DNA from: Candidatus Rokuibacteriota bacterium
Lineage (GTDB): Bacteria > Methylomirabilota > Methylomirabilia > Rokubacteriales > CSP1-6
Reading direction: 5' to 3'
NCBI GenBank assembly: GCA_016201575.1
Contig: JACQCN010000332.1
Coordinates: forward strand, 1-9,429
DNA: 9,429 nt
A program made the position numbers and the translations under genes. Positions 1 through 6,057 of the stretch are shown one piece after another. Under the pieces are notes generated by a model that saw nothing but the letters and a program-made list of their open reading frames with translations, searched no databases and had not been told where the DNA came from. Position 1 is the stretch's first letter. Each line of letters starts with the position of its first letter.

Positions 1-45
1 GTTCATGAATAATGCGGGCGTAGGAGGCGTCGCCGTAACCGCCTG

Positions 46-114
46 TTCGAGCGCCGGCTCCGCCGGCGCAACTCGGTTCGGGGGGGAGGCTCGGAGGGGG
101 CCGTCGAGGCCCCC
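46..114 (+). repeat. Two-hairpin GC-rich interspersed repeat, copy 1
   Basis: The sequence has two inverted repeats separated by a G-rich spacer. Hairpin A is GCGCCGGC (51-58), loop TCC, GCCGGCGC (62-69). Hairpin B is GGGGGCC (96-102), 5-nt loop, GGCCCCC (108-114). The spacer contains GGGGGGGAGGCTCGGAG. The same order of motifs (TTCGAGC, hairpin A, G-run with GAGGYTCGGA, hairpin B) occurs on the opposite strand at 2187-2250, so this is a repeated REP/BIME-like unit and not chance GC richness. It lies directly upstream of livH, a place where hairpins often lower or protect expression of permease genes relative to an upstream binding-protein gene. That role is inference. Confidence 0.7.
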
Positions 115-127
115 TTCGACGATCTAG

Positions 128-1051
128 ATGCCGCCGCTCGAGGTCGTCCTCCAGCAGGCCCTGAACGGCCTGATGCTGGGGGTCATGTACGCCCTCATCG
201 CCGTGGGGTTCACGCTTTTCTTCGGCGTGCTCGACGTCATCCACTTCTCGCACGGCGACATCTTCATGCTCGGCGCCTTCGCCGGGCTCACGCTGACCGC
301 GCTCTGGGCCGCCCTCGGGCTCACCGCGCCCGCGCTGGCCCTGGCCCTCACGTTCCTCGGCGCCTGCGTCATCACGGGGCTGATCGGCGTGGCCGCCGAG
401 CGCCTGTGCGTCAAGCCCCTCGCGCGCTCGTCGCCGCTGATGACGCTCCTCGCCACGCTCTCGCTCGGCCTGGTGATCCGGGAGTCGGTGCTCGTCTTCT
501 ACCCGCGCGGGGCCGACCCCAAGCCCTTTCCCACGCCGCTGCCCGCGGGCGGCTTCGACCTCGGCGGCGTCTTCGTCCGCTGGGACAGCCTGGCGATCCT
601 CGGGATCGGCTTCGCGGCGATGATCGCGGTCGACCGTCTCATCACCCGGACGCGGATGGGCGCGGCGATCCGCGCCGTCGCCCAGGACCCCGAGGCGGCG
701 CAGATGATGGGCGTGGACCTCGACCGGACCGTGGACGCCACGTTCTTCATCGGCTCCGCGCTGGCCGCGGTGGCGGGCATCCTGTCCGGGCTCTACTACG
801 GCGAGATCCAGTTCATCATGGGCATCACGGGCGGCGTCATCGGGTTCTCGGCGGCGGCGATCGGCGGGCTCGGCAACGTCTATGGCGCCATCGTGGGCGG
901 GCTGCTCTTCGGCGTGCTCCAGACGACGGCCGCCGCCTTCATCCCGCGCGGCTCGGAGTTCCGCGACGTGGTCGCCTTCGCCGTCGTCATGCTCTTCCTC
1001 GTGTTCAAGCCGACGGGGATCCTCGGCGAGCGCTCGGTGGAGCGGGTCTGA
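128..1051 (+). CDS. livH: LivH-type branched-chain amino acid ABC transporter permease (operon 1)
   Basis: This is a 307-residue inner-membrane permease of the LivH family, forming half of the translocation pore of a HAAT importer. It has the family pattern: an N-terminal helix beginning VLQQALNGLMLGVMYALI, the conserved loop VIHFSHGD at residues 37-44 (family form V-N-F-A-H-G), and a C-terminal cytoplasmic coupling loop GGLGNVYGAIVGG that contacts the ATPases. About eight hydrophobic segments are visible, and the length is typical. ATG at 128 gives the usual short N-terminus before the first helix. There is no convincing Shine-Dalgarno before it; the preceding bases end in a TAG that abuts the ATG, so translation may be coupled to an upstream frame. 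It is followed after 4 bp by livM. The substrate is not determined; the family also carries amides, urea and aromatic acids. Confidence 0.95.
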   Translation: MPPLEVVLQQALNGLMLGVMYALIAVGFTLFFGVLDVIHFSHGDIFMLGAFAGLTLTALWAALGLTAPALALALTFLGACVITGLIGVAAERLCVKPLARSSPLMTLLATLSLGLVIRESVLVFYPRGADPKPFPTPLPAGGFDLGGVFVRWDSLAILGIGFAAMIAVDRLITRTRMGAAIRAVAQDPEAAQMMGVDLDRTVDATFFIGSALAAVAGILSGLYYGEIQFIMGITGGVIGFSAAAIGGLGNVYGAIVGGLLFGVLQTTAAAFIPRGSEFRDVVAFAVVMLFLVFKPTGILGERSVERV

Positions 1052-1055
1052 GCAG

Positions 1056-3062
1056 GTGCTGACGGTCTGGGCCGTCGAGCTGGGCGTCTTCGCGCTGGTG
1101 ATCGCGGCGATCCTGGCCGAGCGGCCGGTCCCGCTCGGGCTCACGCTCGGCGCCGGCGTCGCGGCCTGGGCGGCGGTGCGCTTCGTGCCCGGCCTGCGTG
1201 CGGGCCTCGCGCGCGCCTTTACCGCCCACCGCCGCGCGGCCTGGCTCGGCGGCGCCGTGCTCGCCGTCGCGCTGCCCTTCGCGCTGCGGGCCTCGCCTTA
1301 CTGGACGTTCGTGGCGACGATGGCGCTCCTCTACGTCACGATCGGGCAGGGGCTCAACTTCCAGATCGGGACGGCGGGCGTGATCAACCTCGCCGGCGCC
1401 GCGTTCGCGGGCCTCGGCGGCTACACGGTCGGGCTCCTCACGGTGCGGCTCGGGGCGCCGCCGCTGCTGGCGCTCCTGGCGGGGCCGCTCGTCGCGGTGG
1501 CCGTGGGCGCCGTGCTCTTCGTCCCGATCCTCAAGACGCGCGGGCACTACCTCGCGCTGGTGACGATCGCGTTCGGCTTCATCTTCACGATCCTGATGAA
1601 CAACCTGGAGTTCACGGGCGGGCCGCAGGGGATCAAGGACATCCCCACGCTGCGCCCCTTCGGTTTCGCGTTCTCGACGCCGATCCGGCTCTTCGGCGTG
1701 GGCCTCCCGTACCACGCCAACTTCTACTGGGCGGCCCTGGCGCTGGCCGGCCTGGCGACGCTCGCCGCGTGGCGGCTGCACGAGTCCTGGCTCGGGCTCG
1801 CCCTCAACACGCTCCGCGACGACGAGATCGCCGCCCGCTGCAGCGGCGTCCACGTGGCCCGCCAGAAGCTCGTGGCCTTCTCGATCGGCAACCTGATCAT
1901 CGGGGTGGGCGGGGCCTTCTACGCGGTCATGGTCGGCTTCGTCTCGCCGCCGGACTTCGACTTCGGCTACTCGCTGATCATGCTCTCGGTCATCATCCTG
2001 GGCGGCGTCGACTCGATCCCCGGCATCGTGCTCGGCGCCTGCCTACTGATCCCGCTGCCCGAGCGCTTCCGCTTCCTGCACGAGTACCGGCTCCTGCTCT
2101 ACGGCGTGATGATCGTCCTCGTGCTGCTCTTCCGGCCCCGCGGGCTCTGGCCGGCGCCGGTCCGGCGCTACGGCAGATCGCTCGGCGGGGGGCTCCGCCC
2201 CCCTTCCGAACCTCCCCCCCGGGATGGCGCCGGCGAAGCCGGCGCTCGAAGAGTCCGTCCACCTGCGCCAGACGAGGGCAGTTCTGTGAGCCTGCTCGAG
2301 ACGCGGGACCTCACGGTCCGCTTCGGCGGCCTCACCGCAGTGGACGGCGTGACGCTCGAAGTGCGCGAGGGCGAGGCGGTCGGCCTCATCGGCCCCAACG
2401 GCTCCGGGAAGACGACGCTCTTCAACGCGGTGACCGGCCTCTACGCGTGGTCCGGCGACGTGCGCTTCGCCGGCTCGAGCCTGGCCGGCCTCGAGCCCCA
2501 CGCGATCTGCCGGCACGGGATCGCGCGGACCTTCCAGTCGAGCCGCCTCTGCCTCGACCTCTCGGTCTTCGACAACGTGCTGATCGGCATGCGCGCCACT
2601 GGCGGCGCCTCGGCGTGGACCGCGCTGCTCCGCCGGCGGCGGTTCCTCGCGGACGTACACGCCGCGCTCGACGAGGCGCGCCGGCTCCTCGCGCTCTTCA
2701 ACCCCGCGCTGCCCGCCCGCGGCTTCGAGCGGGCGGCCGCGCTCCCCCAGATCGACCGGCGCCGCGTCGAGATCTGCCGCGCCCTGGCCGCGCGCCCGCG
2801 TCTGCTCCTGCTCGACGAGCCCTCGGCGGGCATGAGCCCCGAGGAGACGGCGGAGCTGATGCGCGACCTCCAGGTCGTGCGCGAGGCCGATCCCCGCCTG
2901 GCCGTCGTGATCATCGAGCACGACATGTTCGTGATCGAGAGCGTGAGCCAGCGGGTGATCGCCTTCAACTACGGGCGCAAGATCGCTGAGGGGCCGTTCA
3001 AGGCGGTGGCCGCGACGCCGGAGGTGCGCGAGGCCTACCTCGGCCGGGAGGCGGGCGGCTGA
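1056..3062 (+). CDS. LivM-LivG fusion: HAAT ABC transporter permease with C-terminal ATPase
   Basis: One uninterrupted 668-residue frame encodes a LivM permease (residues about 1-374), a low-complexity Gly/Pro/Arg-rich linker (about 375-410) and a LivG ATPase (about 411-668). The LivM part has many hydrophobic segments, the motif INLAGAAFAGLGGYTVGLL, the coupling loop GGVDSIPGIVLGA and the usual terminal FRPRGLWP. The LivG part has Walker A GPNGSGKT at 446-453, Walker B LLLLDEP with D587/E588, and the switch histidine H622 in IIEHDM. The ABC signature is atypical: LPQIDRRRVE at 563-572, with no glycine. GTG at 1056 was chosen because it lies 4 bp after the livH stop; the frame is open further upstream but there it only shadows livH. 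Permease-ATPase fusions of this kind are known in the family, but the linker DNA is a repeat element and livG has its own plausible GTG at 2286, so the cell may make two proteins, or the fusion may be an indel artefact. The stop overlaps the livF ATG (TGATG). Confidence 0.8.
   Translation: MLTVWAVELGVFALVIAAILAERPVPLGLTLGAGVAAWAAVRFVPGLRAGLARAFTAHRRAAWLGGAVLAVALPFALRASPYWTFVATMALLYVTIGQGLNFQIGTAGVINLAGAAFAGLGGYTVGLLTVRLGAPPLLALLAGPLVAVAVGAVLFVPILKTRGHYLALVTIAFGFIFTILMNNLEFTGGPQGIKDIPTLRPFGFAFSTPIRLFGVGLPYHANFYWAALALAGLATLAAWRLHESWLGLALNTLRDDEIAARCSGVHVARQKLVAFSIGNLIIGVGGAFYAVMVGFVSPPDFDFGYSLIMLSVIILGGVDSIPGIVLGACLLIPLPERFRFLHEYRLLLYGVMIVLVLLFRPRGLWPAPVRRYGRSLGGGLRPPSEPPPRDGAGEAGARRVRPPAPDEGSSVSLLETRDLTVRFGGLTAVDGVTLEVREGEAVGLIGPNGSGKTTLFNAVTGLYAWSGDVRFAGSSLAGLEPHAICRHGIARTFQSSRLCLDLSVFDNVLIGMRATGGASAWTALLRRRRFLADVHAALDEARRLLALFNPALPARGFERAAALPQIDRRRVEICRALAARPRLLLLDEPSAGMSPEETAELMRDLQVVREADPRLAVVIIEHDMFVIESVSQRVIAFNYGRKIAEGPFKAVAATPEVREAYLGREAGG
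2187..2250 (-). repeat. Two-hairpin GC-rich interspersed repeat, copy 2, inside the livM-livG junction
   Basis: This is the inverted counterpart of the unit at 46-114. On the plus strand it reads hairpin B, GGGGGGC (2187-2193), loop TCC, GCCCCCC (2197-2203); then a C-rich spacer; then hairpin A, GCGCCGGC (2227-2234), loop GAA, GCCGGCGC (2238-2245); then the TTCGA flank in reverse complement. Hairpin A stems are identical in the two copies, with only the loop differing. Hairpin B and the spacer are similar but diverged. Lying between the last LivM segment and the first LivG strand, it supplies most of the linker codons of the fusion. Confidence 0.7.
2274..2288 (+). promoter_or_regulatory. Possible independent livG start (GTG with Shine-Dalgarno, GTGA overlap)
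   Basis: GAGGG at 2274-2278 precedes GTG at 2286-2288 by 7 nt. The GTG begins the first residues of a normal LivG (SLLETRDLTVRFGG). In the +1 frame relative to livM, a TGA at 2287-2289 overlaps this GTG as GTGA, the classic stop-start overlap of coupled operon genes. This suggests the ancestral arrangement was separate livM and livG genes. Whether it is still used is not visible. Confidence 0.45.
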
Positions 3063-3766
3063 TGCTCGACCTGGCGGGCGTCTCGACGCGCTACGGCGCC
3101 AACCCGATGCTCCGGGACGTGACGCTGACGCTCCGCGAGGGCGAGGTGACCTGCCTGCTCGGCTCCAACGGCTCGGGGAAGACGACGCTGATCCGCACGA
3201 TCGTGGGCCTCGTGCGGCCCTTCGCGGGCGCGATCACGTTCCGCGGCGACCGGATCGACCGGCTCAAGCCCAACCAGGTGGTGCGCCGGGGCATCGGCGT
3301 GGTGCCCGAGGGCCGGCGCGTGTTCCCGCGCATGACCGTGGAAGAGAACCTCCGAATGGGCGCCTACGCGGAGTGGCGCGCGCGCGACCTCGCGGAGCGG
3401 ATGGCGCGGGTGTTCGCCCTGTTCCCGCGGCTCGCCGAGCGCCGCGCGCAGCGGGCGGCGACGATGAGCGGGGGCGAGCAGGCCATGCTCGCCATGGGCC
3501 GCGCCCTCATGTCGCGGCCGGCCCTGCTCCTCCTCGACGAGCCCTCGCTCGGCCTCTCCCCGCTGCTGGTCGAGCAGCTCTTCGACATCGTGCAGGCGAT
3601 CAACGGCCAGGGCACCACCGTGTTCCTGGTCGAGCAGAACGCGCGCAAGTCGCTCGCCATCGCCCACCGGGGCTACGTGCTGCAGAAGGGCGAGATCGTG
3701 GGGGCGGGGACGGCGGCGGAGCTACGGGCGTCCGATGTTGTCCGCCACGCCTACCTGACGACGTAA
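3062..3766 (+). CDS. livF: LivF-type branched-chain amino acid ABC transporter ATP-binding protein (operon 1)
   Basis: This is a 234-residue cytoplasmic ATPase that pairs with the LivG domain to power the importer. It has Walker A GSNGSGKTT at residues 34-42, the LivF-typical GIGVVPEGRRVFPRMTVEENL stretch in the helical region (split here only by position, about 79-99), signature MSGGEQ at 135-140, Walker B LLLLDEPSLGLSP with D159/E160, and LVEQNA, where glutamine occupies the switch-histidine position as is usual in LivF. The length is normal for LivF (about 230-240). The ATG overlaps the upstream stop by one base (TGATG), indicating translational coupling. It is the last gene of the plus-strand set. 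No binding-protein gene follows. Confidence 0.96.
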   Translation: MLDLAGVSTRYGANPMLRDVTLTLREGEVTCLLGSNGSGKTTLIRTIVGLVRPFAGAITFRGDRIDRLKPNQVVRRGIGVVPEGRRVFPRMTVEENLRMGAYAEWRARDLAERMARVFALFPRLAERRAQRAATMSGGEQAMLAMGRALMSRPALLLLDEPSLGLSPLLVEQLFDIVQAINGQGTTVFLVEQNARKSLAIAHRGYVLQKGEIVGAGTAAELRASDVVRHAYLTT

Positions 3767-3769
3767 GGC

Positions 3770-3782
3770 ACCCGGCTCGGGT
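3770..3782 (+). terminator. Weak hairpin after operon 1
   Basis: ACCCG (3770-3774), loop GCT, CGGGT (3778-3782) forms a short 5-bp stem 3 nt after the livF stop. There is no T-tract after it, so it is at best a minor 3'-end hairpin and not a confident intrinsic terminator. Confidence 0.2.
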
Positions 3783-3803
3783 CAGGGGAATCGGCCCACC
3801 GCG

Positions 3804-4019
3804 TCACGCCGGCCGCGCTGCCGTCCCCTCGTAGCGGTGGACCGCCTCGATCATGCGCTCCAGCACCAGATCGAGCAGGTTTCGGGCCTCCTCGGGATCG
3901 CGGTCCGCGAGCAATTCCATCGAGCCTTGAGGTCTGATGCCCATGATGGCGGGGCCACCGTAAGACGTGGCGCCCAGCCTGAGGAACGCAAGAGCGATCT
4001 CCTTCCAGTTCCTCGTCAT
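3804..4019 (-). pseudogene. Chimeric gene remnant: ChrA chromate-transporter N-terminus joined to adenylate/guanylate cyclase fragment
   Basis: This is a 71-codon minus-strand ORF with an excellent ribosome-binding site (AAAGGAGG, 5 nt before the ATG at 4019). Residues 1-28 (including AFLRLGATSYGGPAIMGI, 3936-4019) match the way ChrA chromate transporters begin: a first amphipathic/hydrophobic segment and the SFGGPA-type motif. From about residue 32 (GSMELLADRDPEEAR, then VLERMIEAVHRYEGT; 3822-3926) it reads like the early part of a class III nucleotide cyclase catalytic domain, just before the NQVMGDG segment expected in that family, which is absent. It ends five residues later at TGA 3804-3806. 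Neither half can be functional: ChrA lacks all later helices, and the cyclase lacks the metal-binding and catalytic core. I read it as a recombination scar carrying gene fragments. Recognition of both families is from memory of their motifs. The ORF could still be translated. Confidence 0.6.
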
Positions 4020-4084
4020 GCCCGCCTCCTTTACCGCCCGGCCAGGGGCAGAACCATCCGGAAGAGGCTACTTCGACGGCCGAG

Positions 4085-4104
4085 CGCGCGAAGGCCTTCG
4101 CGCG
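4085..4104 (-). terminator. Perfect 20-bp palindrome at the 3' end of operon 2
   Basis: CGCGCGAAGGCCTTCGCGCG is fully self-complementary and starts 7 nt after the livM stop on the minus strand. As RNA it can fold into an 8-bp stem with a GGCC loop. No U-tract follows on either strand, so a classic Rho-independent terminator is not shown. A 3'-end stabilising hairpin or a bidirectional terminator between convergent operons is plausible. Confidence 0.4.
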
Positions 4105-4111
4105 ACTTCGA

Positions 4112-5098
4112 TCAGTGCCCCAAGCGGCGGGGGACGATGGGCTCGACGCCGACCCCGAGCCAGCGATAGGCATGTCGACGGATCGCGCCACTGAGCCCGT
4201 AGGGCATGAAGATGATGGTGAGCACCATGAGCAGCCCATAGACCAGCGCCTGCCAGACGTCCAGCCCGGCCAGCAGCTCGGGCAGGATGATCAAGAAGCC
4301 CGCCCCCAGCACCGACCCGAGGAGAGAGCCAAGCCCCCCCAGGATGATGATGGTGATGAACTGGATGGAAAGAAAGACGCTGAACTCCTGCGGATCGAGG
4401 AATCCCACGAGGAATGCGCTCAAGGCCCCGGCCAGGCCCGTGTACAACGCGCTGATGGCGAAGGCGATGGTCTTGTACTGGGCGAGGTTCACGCCCATGG
4501 CCTCGGCGGCTCGCTCGTTCTCGCGAATGGCGAGAAACGCCCGCCCCGTACGCCCCCGAATCAGGTTACGCGCAACGATCAGCATCGACGTGGTGACGAC
4601 CAAGAGCAGAAAATACTTCCGATAGTCGGAATCGAACGTGAATCCCAGAATCGAGGCCGGCCGCACTTTCATACCTTCCGATCCGTGAGTGATCACGGCC
4701 AGCTGCAGGAGCATCTCCTGAACGATGAGGGTGAAGCCGAGGGTCGCCATGGCGAGGTAGAGGCCGCTCAAGCGTAGACACGGAAGCCCCAGCAGGTAGC
4801 CGACGACGGCCGTGAACACGGCGGCCGCCACCACGCAGAGCACGGAGGGCCACCGCCACGATTCGGCGAGCACGGCCGCCGTGTAGGCCCCGATGGCGAA
4901 AAAGGCGGCGTGCCCGAGCGACACCTGGCCGGTATAGCCGGTCAACAGATTCAAGCCGAGGGCCACCAACACGTAGACGAACAGACGGGTCATGACGTAG
5001 AGGATGTAATTGTCCACGAAGCTCGGGAGCGCCAGCAGTCCGACCCCGACGACAACCAGGGGCAGGCCCTTGAGCCGTTCGAGCGTCTTCATCCCCAT
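4112..5098 (-). CDS. livM: LivM-type branched-chain amino acid ABC transporter permease (operon 2)
   Basis: This is a 328-residue inner-membrane permease, the partner of the LivH encoded just upstream. It shows the LivM hallmarks: YVLVALGLNLLTGYTGQVSL followed by GHAAFFAIGAYTAA, then LPCLRLSGLYLAMATLGF, AIRENERAAEAMGVNLAQYK, and the coupling loop GGLGSLLGSVLGAGFLI near the C-terminus. The tail IFMPYGLSGAIRR is typical. The frame is open far upstream, but those codons only shadow livH. The start MGMK at 5098 is placed 5 bp after the livH stop, with AGGAGA about 11 nt before it; a second ATG two codons later (5092) is a possible alternative. It is the last gene of the operon and ends next to a 20-bp palindrome. 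Unlike its counterpart in operon 1, it is not fused to an ATPase. Confidence 0.95.
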   Translation of the reverse strand: MGMKTLERLKGLPLVVVGVGLLALPSFVDNYILYVMTRLFVYVLVALGLNLLTGYTGQVSLGHAAFFAIGAYTAAVLAESWRWPSVLCVVAAAVFTAVVGYLLGLPCLRLSGLYLAMATLGFTLIVQEMLLQLAVITHGSEGMKVRPASILGFTFDSDYRKYFLLLVVTTSMLIVARNLIRGRTGRAFLAIRENERAAEAMGVNLAQYKTIAFAISALYTGLAGALSAFLVGFLDPQEFSVFLSIQFITIIILGGLGSLLGSVLGAGFLIILPELLAGLDVWQALVYGLLMVLTIIFMPYGLSGAIRRHAYRWLGVGVEPIVPRRLGH

Positions 5099-5103
5099 TC
5101 GGA

Positions 5104-5979
5104 TCAGACTCTCCTGATCGGAGCGGCGCCGAACAGACCGCCCGGCCTCACGACCAAGACCAGGATGAGCAGGATGTACGTGGACACCTGCTTGATTCCG
5201 GCGTTGAAGAAGTAGCCCGAGAGATTCTCCAGGATTCCCAGCAGCATCCCCCCGACGATCGCCCCGGGGATACTGCCGAAGCCCCCCAGGATCGCGCCGG
5301 CAAAGGCCTTCACCCCGATGAACCCCAGGTTGGGATCGAGATAGATGATCGGAGCGATCAGCACACCCGCCACGCCACCGATGCCGGCGCTGATGGCCCA
5401 GGTCAGGGAGAAGATACGCCCGACGCTCACCCCCATGAGCCGGGCCGCGGTCTGGCTCTGGGCCGTCGCTCGCATCGCGGTCCCTGTCTTCGTCAGTTTG
5501 AAAAACAGATAGAGGACCACCATGATGACCAGGGAGGACCCGATCACCCCCGCGTCCATGAGGGTGAAGTTCAGGACACCCCAGTGAATGGGATCCTTGG
5601 AGAAGATGGTGGGCAGCGGCAGCACGTCGTAACCATAGAGAATGCCCGCGGAGGAGCGCATGACGATCGAGGCGCCGATGGTGGCGATGACGATGCTGAA
5701 GATCGGGGCGGTCATGATCGGGCGAACGACCACCCGCTCCAAGGCGACCCCCATGATGCCGGACAGCGCGATCGTGGCCAGGAAGACCAGCCAGTAGGGA
5801 AGCTCGAACCGGATCAGGAGGGTGTAGCTGATGAAGCCGCTGGCCATGACGAACTCGCCCTGCGCGAAGTTCACCACGTCGGTGGCCTTGAAGATGAGGA
5901 CGAAGCCCAAGGCGATCAGCGCGTACACACACCCGGTCGCGAGCCCGCTCACCACCTGGCTGGTCAGAATCTCGACCAT
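5104..5979 (-). CDS. livH: LivH-type branched-chain amino acid ABC transporter permease (operon 2)
   Basis: This is a 291-residue inner-membrane permease of the LivH family. The N-terminus MVEILTSQVVSGLATGCVYA leads into ALGFVLIFKATDVVNFAQGE, containing the conserved V-N-F-A-x-G-E loop. RATAQSQTAARLMGV and the coupling loop GGFGSIPGAIVGGMLLGILEN follow, and the end is VLVVRPGGLFG. I prefer the ATG at 5979 because GGAG lies 9 nt before it. A GTG at 5994 would add five residues but would place that GGAG inside the gene. The ATD/VVNFAQGE variety belongs to the LivH group whose substrates are often not simple branched-chain amino acids, so the substrate is left open. A perfect hairpin separates it from livK upstream, and livM follows after 5 bp. 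Confidence 0.94.
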   Translation of the reverse strand: MVEILTSQVVSGLATGCVYALIALGFVLIFKATDVVNFAQGEFVMASGFISYTLLIRFELPYWLVFLATIALSGIMGVALERVVVRPIMTAPIFSIVIATIGASIVMRSSAGILYGYDVLPLPTIFSKDPIHWGVLNFTLMDAGVIGSSLVIMVVLYLFFKLTKTGTAMRATAQSQTAARLMGVSVGRIFSLTWAISAGIGGVAGVLIAPIIYLDPNLGFIGVKAFAGAILGGFGSIPGAIVGGMLLGILENLSGYFFNAGIKQVSTYILLILVLVVRPGGLFGAAPIRRV

Positions 5980-6004
5980 GCTCGTTATCTCCACCCCGGC
6001 GTCA

Positions 6005-6034
6005 CCGTAAGGGCGACGCGGGTCGCCCTTACGG
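6005..6034 (-). promoter_or_regulatory. Perfect 13-bp intergenic hairpin between livK and livH
   Basis: CCGTAAGGGCGAC (6005-6017), a 4-nt loop and GTCGCCCTTACGG (6022-6034) form a perfect stem in the 78-bp gap between the livK stop and the livH start. No U-tract follows on the minus strand, so it is not an obvious terminator. In binding-protein transporter operons such hairpins commonly stabilise the upstream mRNA or cause partial termination, giving more binding protein than permease. That role is inferred from position. Confidence 0.6.
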
Positions 6035-6057
6035 CAATCGCGGCGAGGCGCGGAGGG

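Larger units (their letters stand above)
3767..4111. other. Convergent intergenic zone between the two Liv operons
   Basis: This 345-bp stretch separates the 3' ends of the two operons. Apart from the chimeric remnant at 3804-4019 and the hairpins at 3770-3782 and 4085-4104, I see no intact gene, RNA gene or promoter. Base composition changes across it from the very GC-rich plus-strand operon to the moderately GC-rich minus-strand operon. Confidence 0.6.

Noticed and set aside
46..114. Hairpins as a CRISPR-like array
   Set aside because: Only one copy of each hairpin occurs per site, with no regular spacers and no cas genes.
1..127. Open frame from the left edge to TAG 125-127, possibly the end of an upstream gene
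   Set aside because: It runs through the repeat element and yields a low-complexity sequence. Other frames stop at 4-6 and 10-12, so the true end of the upstream gene cannot be chosen.
882..1055. Upstream extension of the livM-livG frame to ATG 882
   Set aside because: These codons overlap livH in another frame and give an Arg/Ser-rich non-membrane sequence; GTG 1056 fits the gene spacing.
2043..2921. Long minus-strand open frame opposite livM-livG
   Set aside because: It is a shadow of the Liv coding strand with no recognisable domain or start signal.
4112..5932. Apparent 606-codon LivH-LivM fusion on the minus strand
   Set aside because: The upstream part is livH read out of frame. Real livH ends at 5104 and livM has its own start at 5098.
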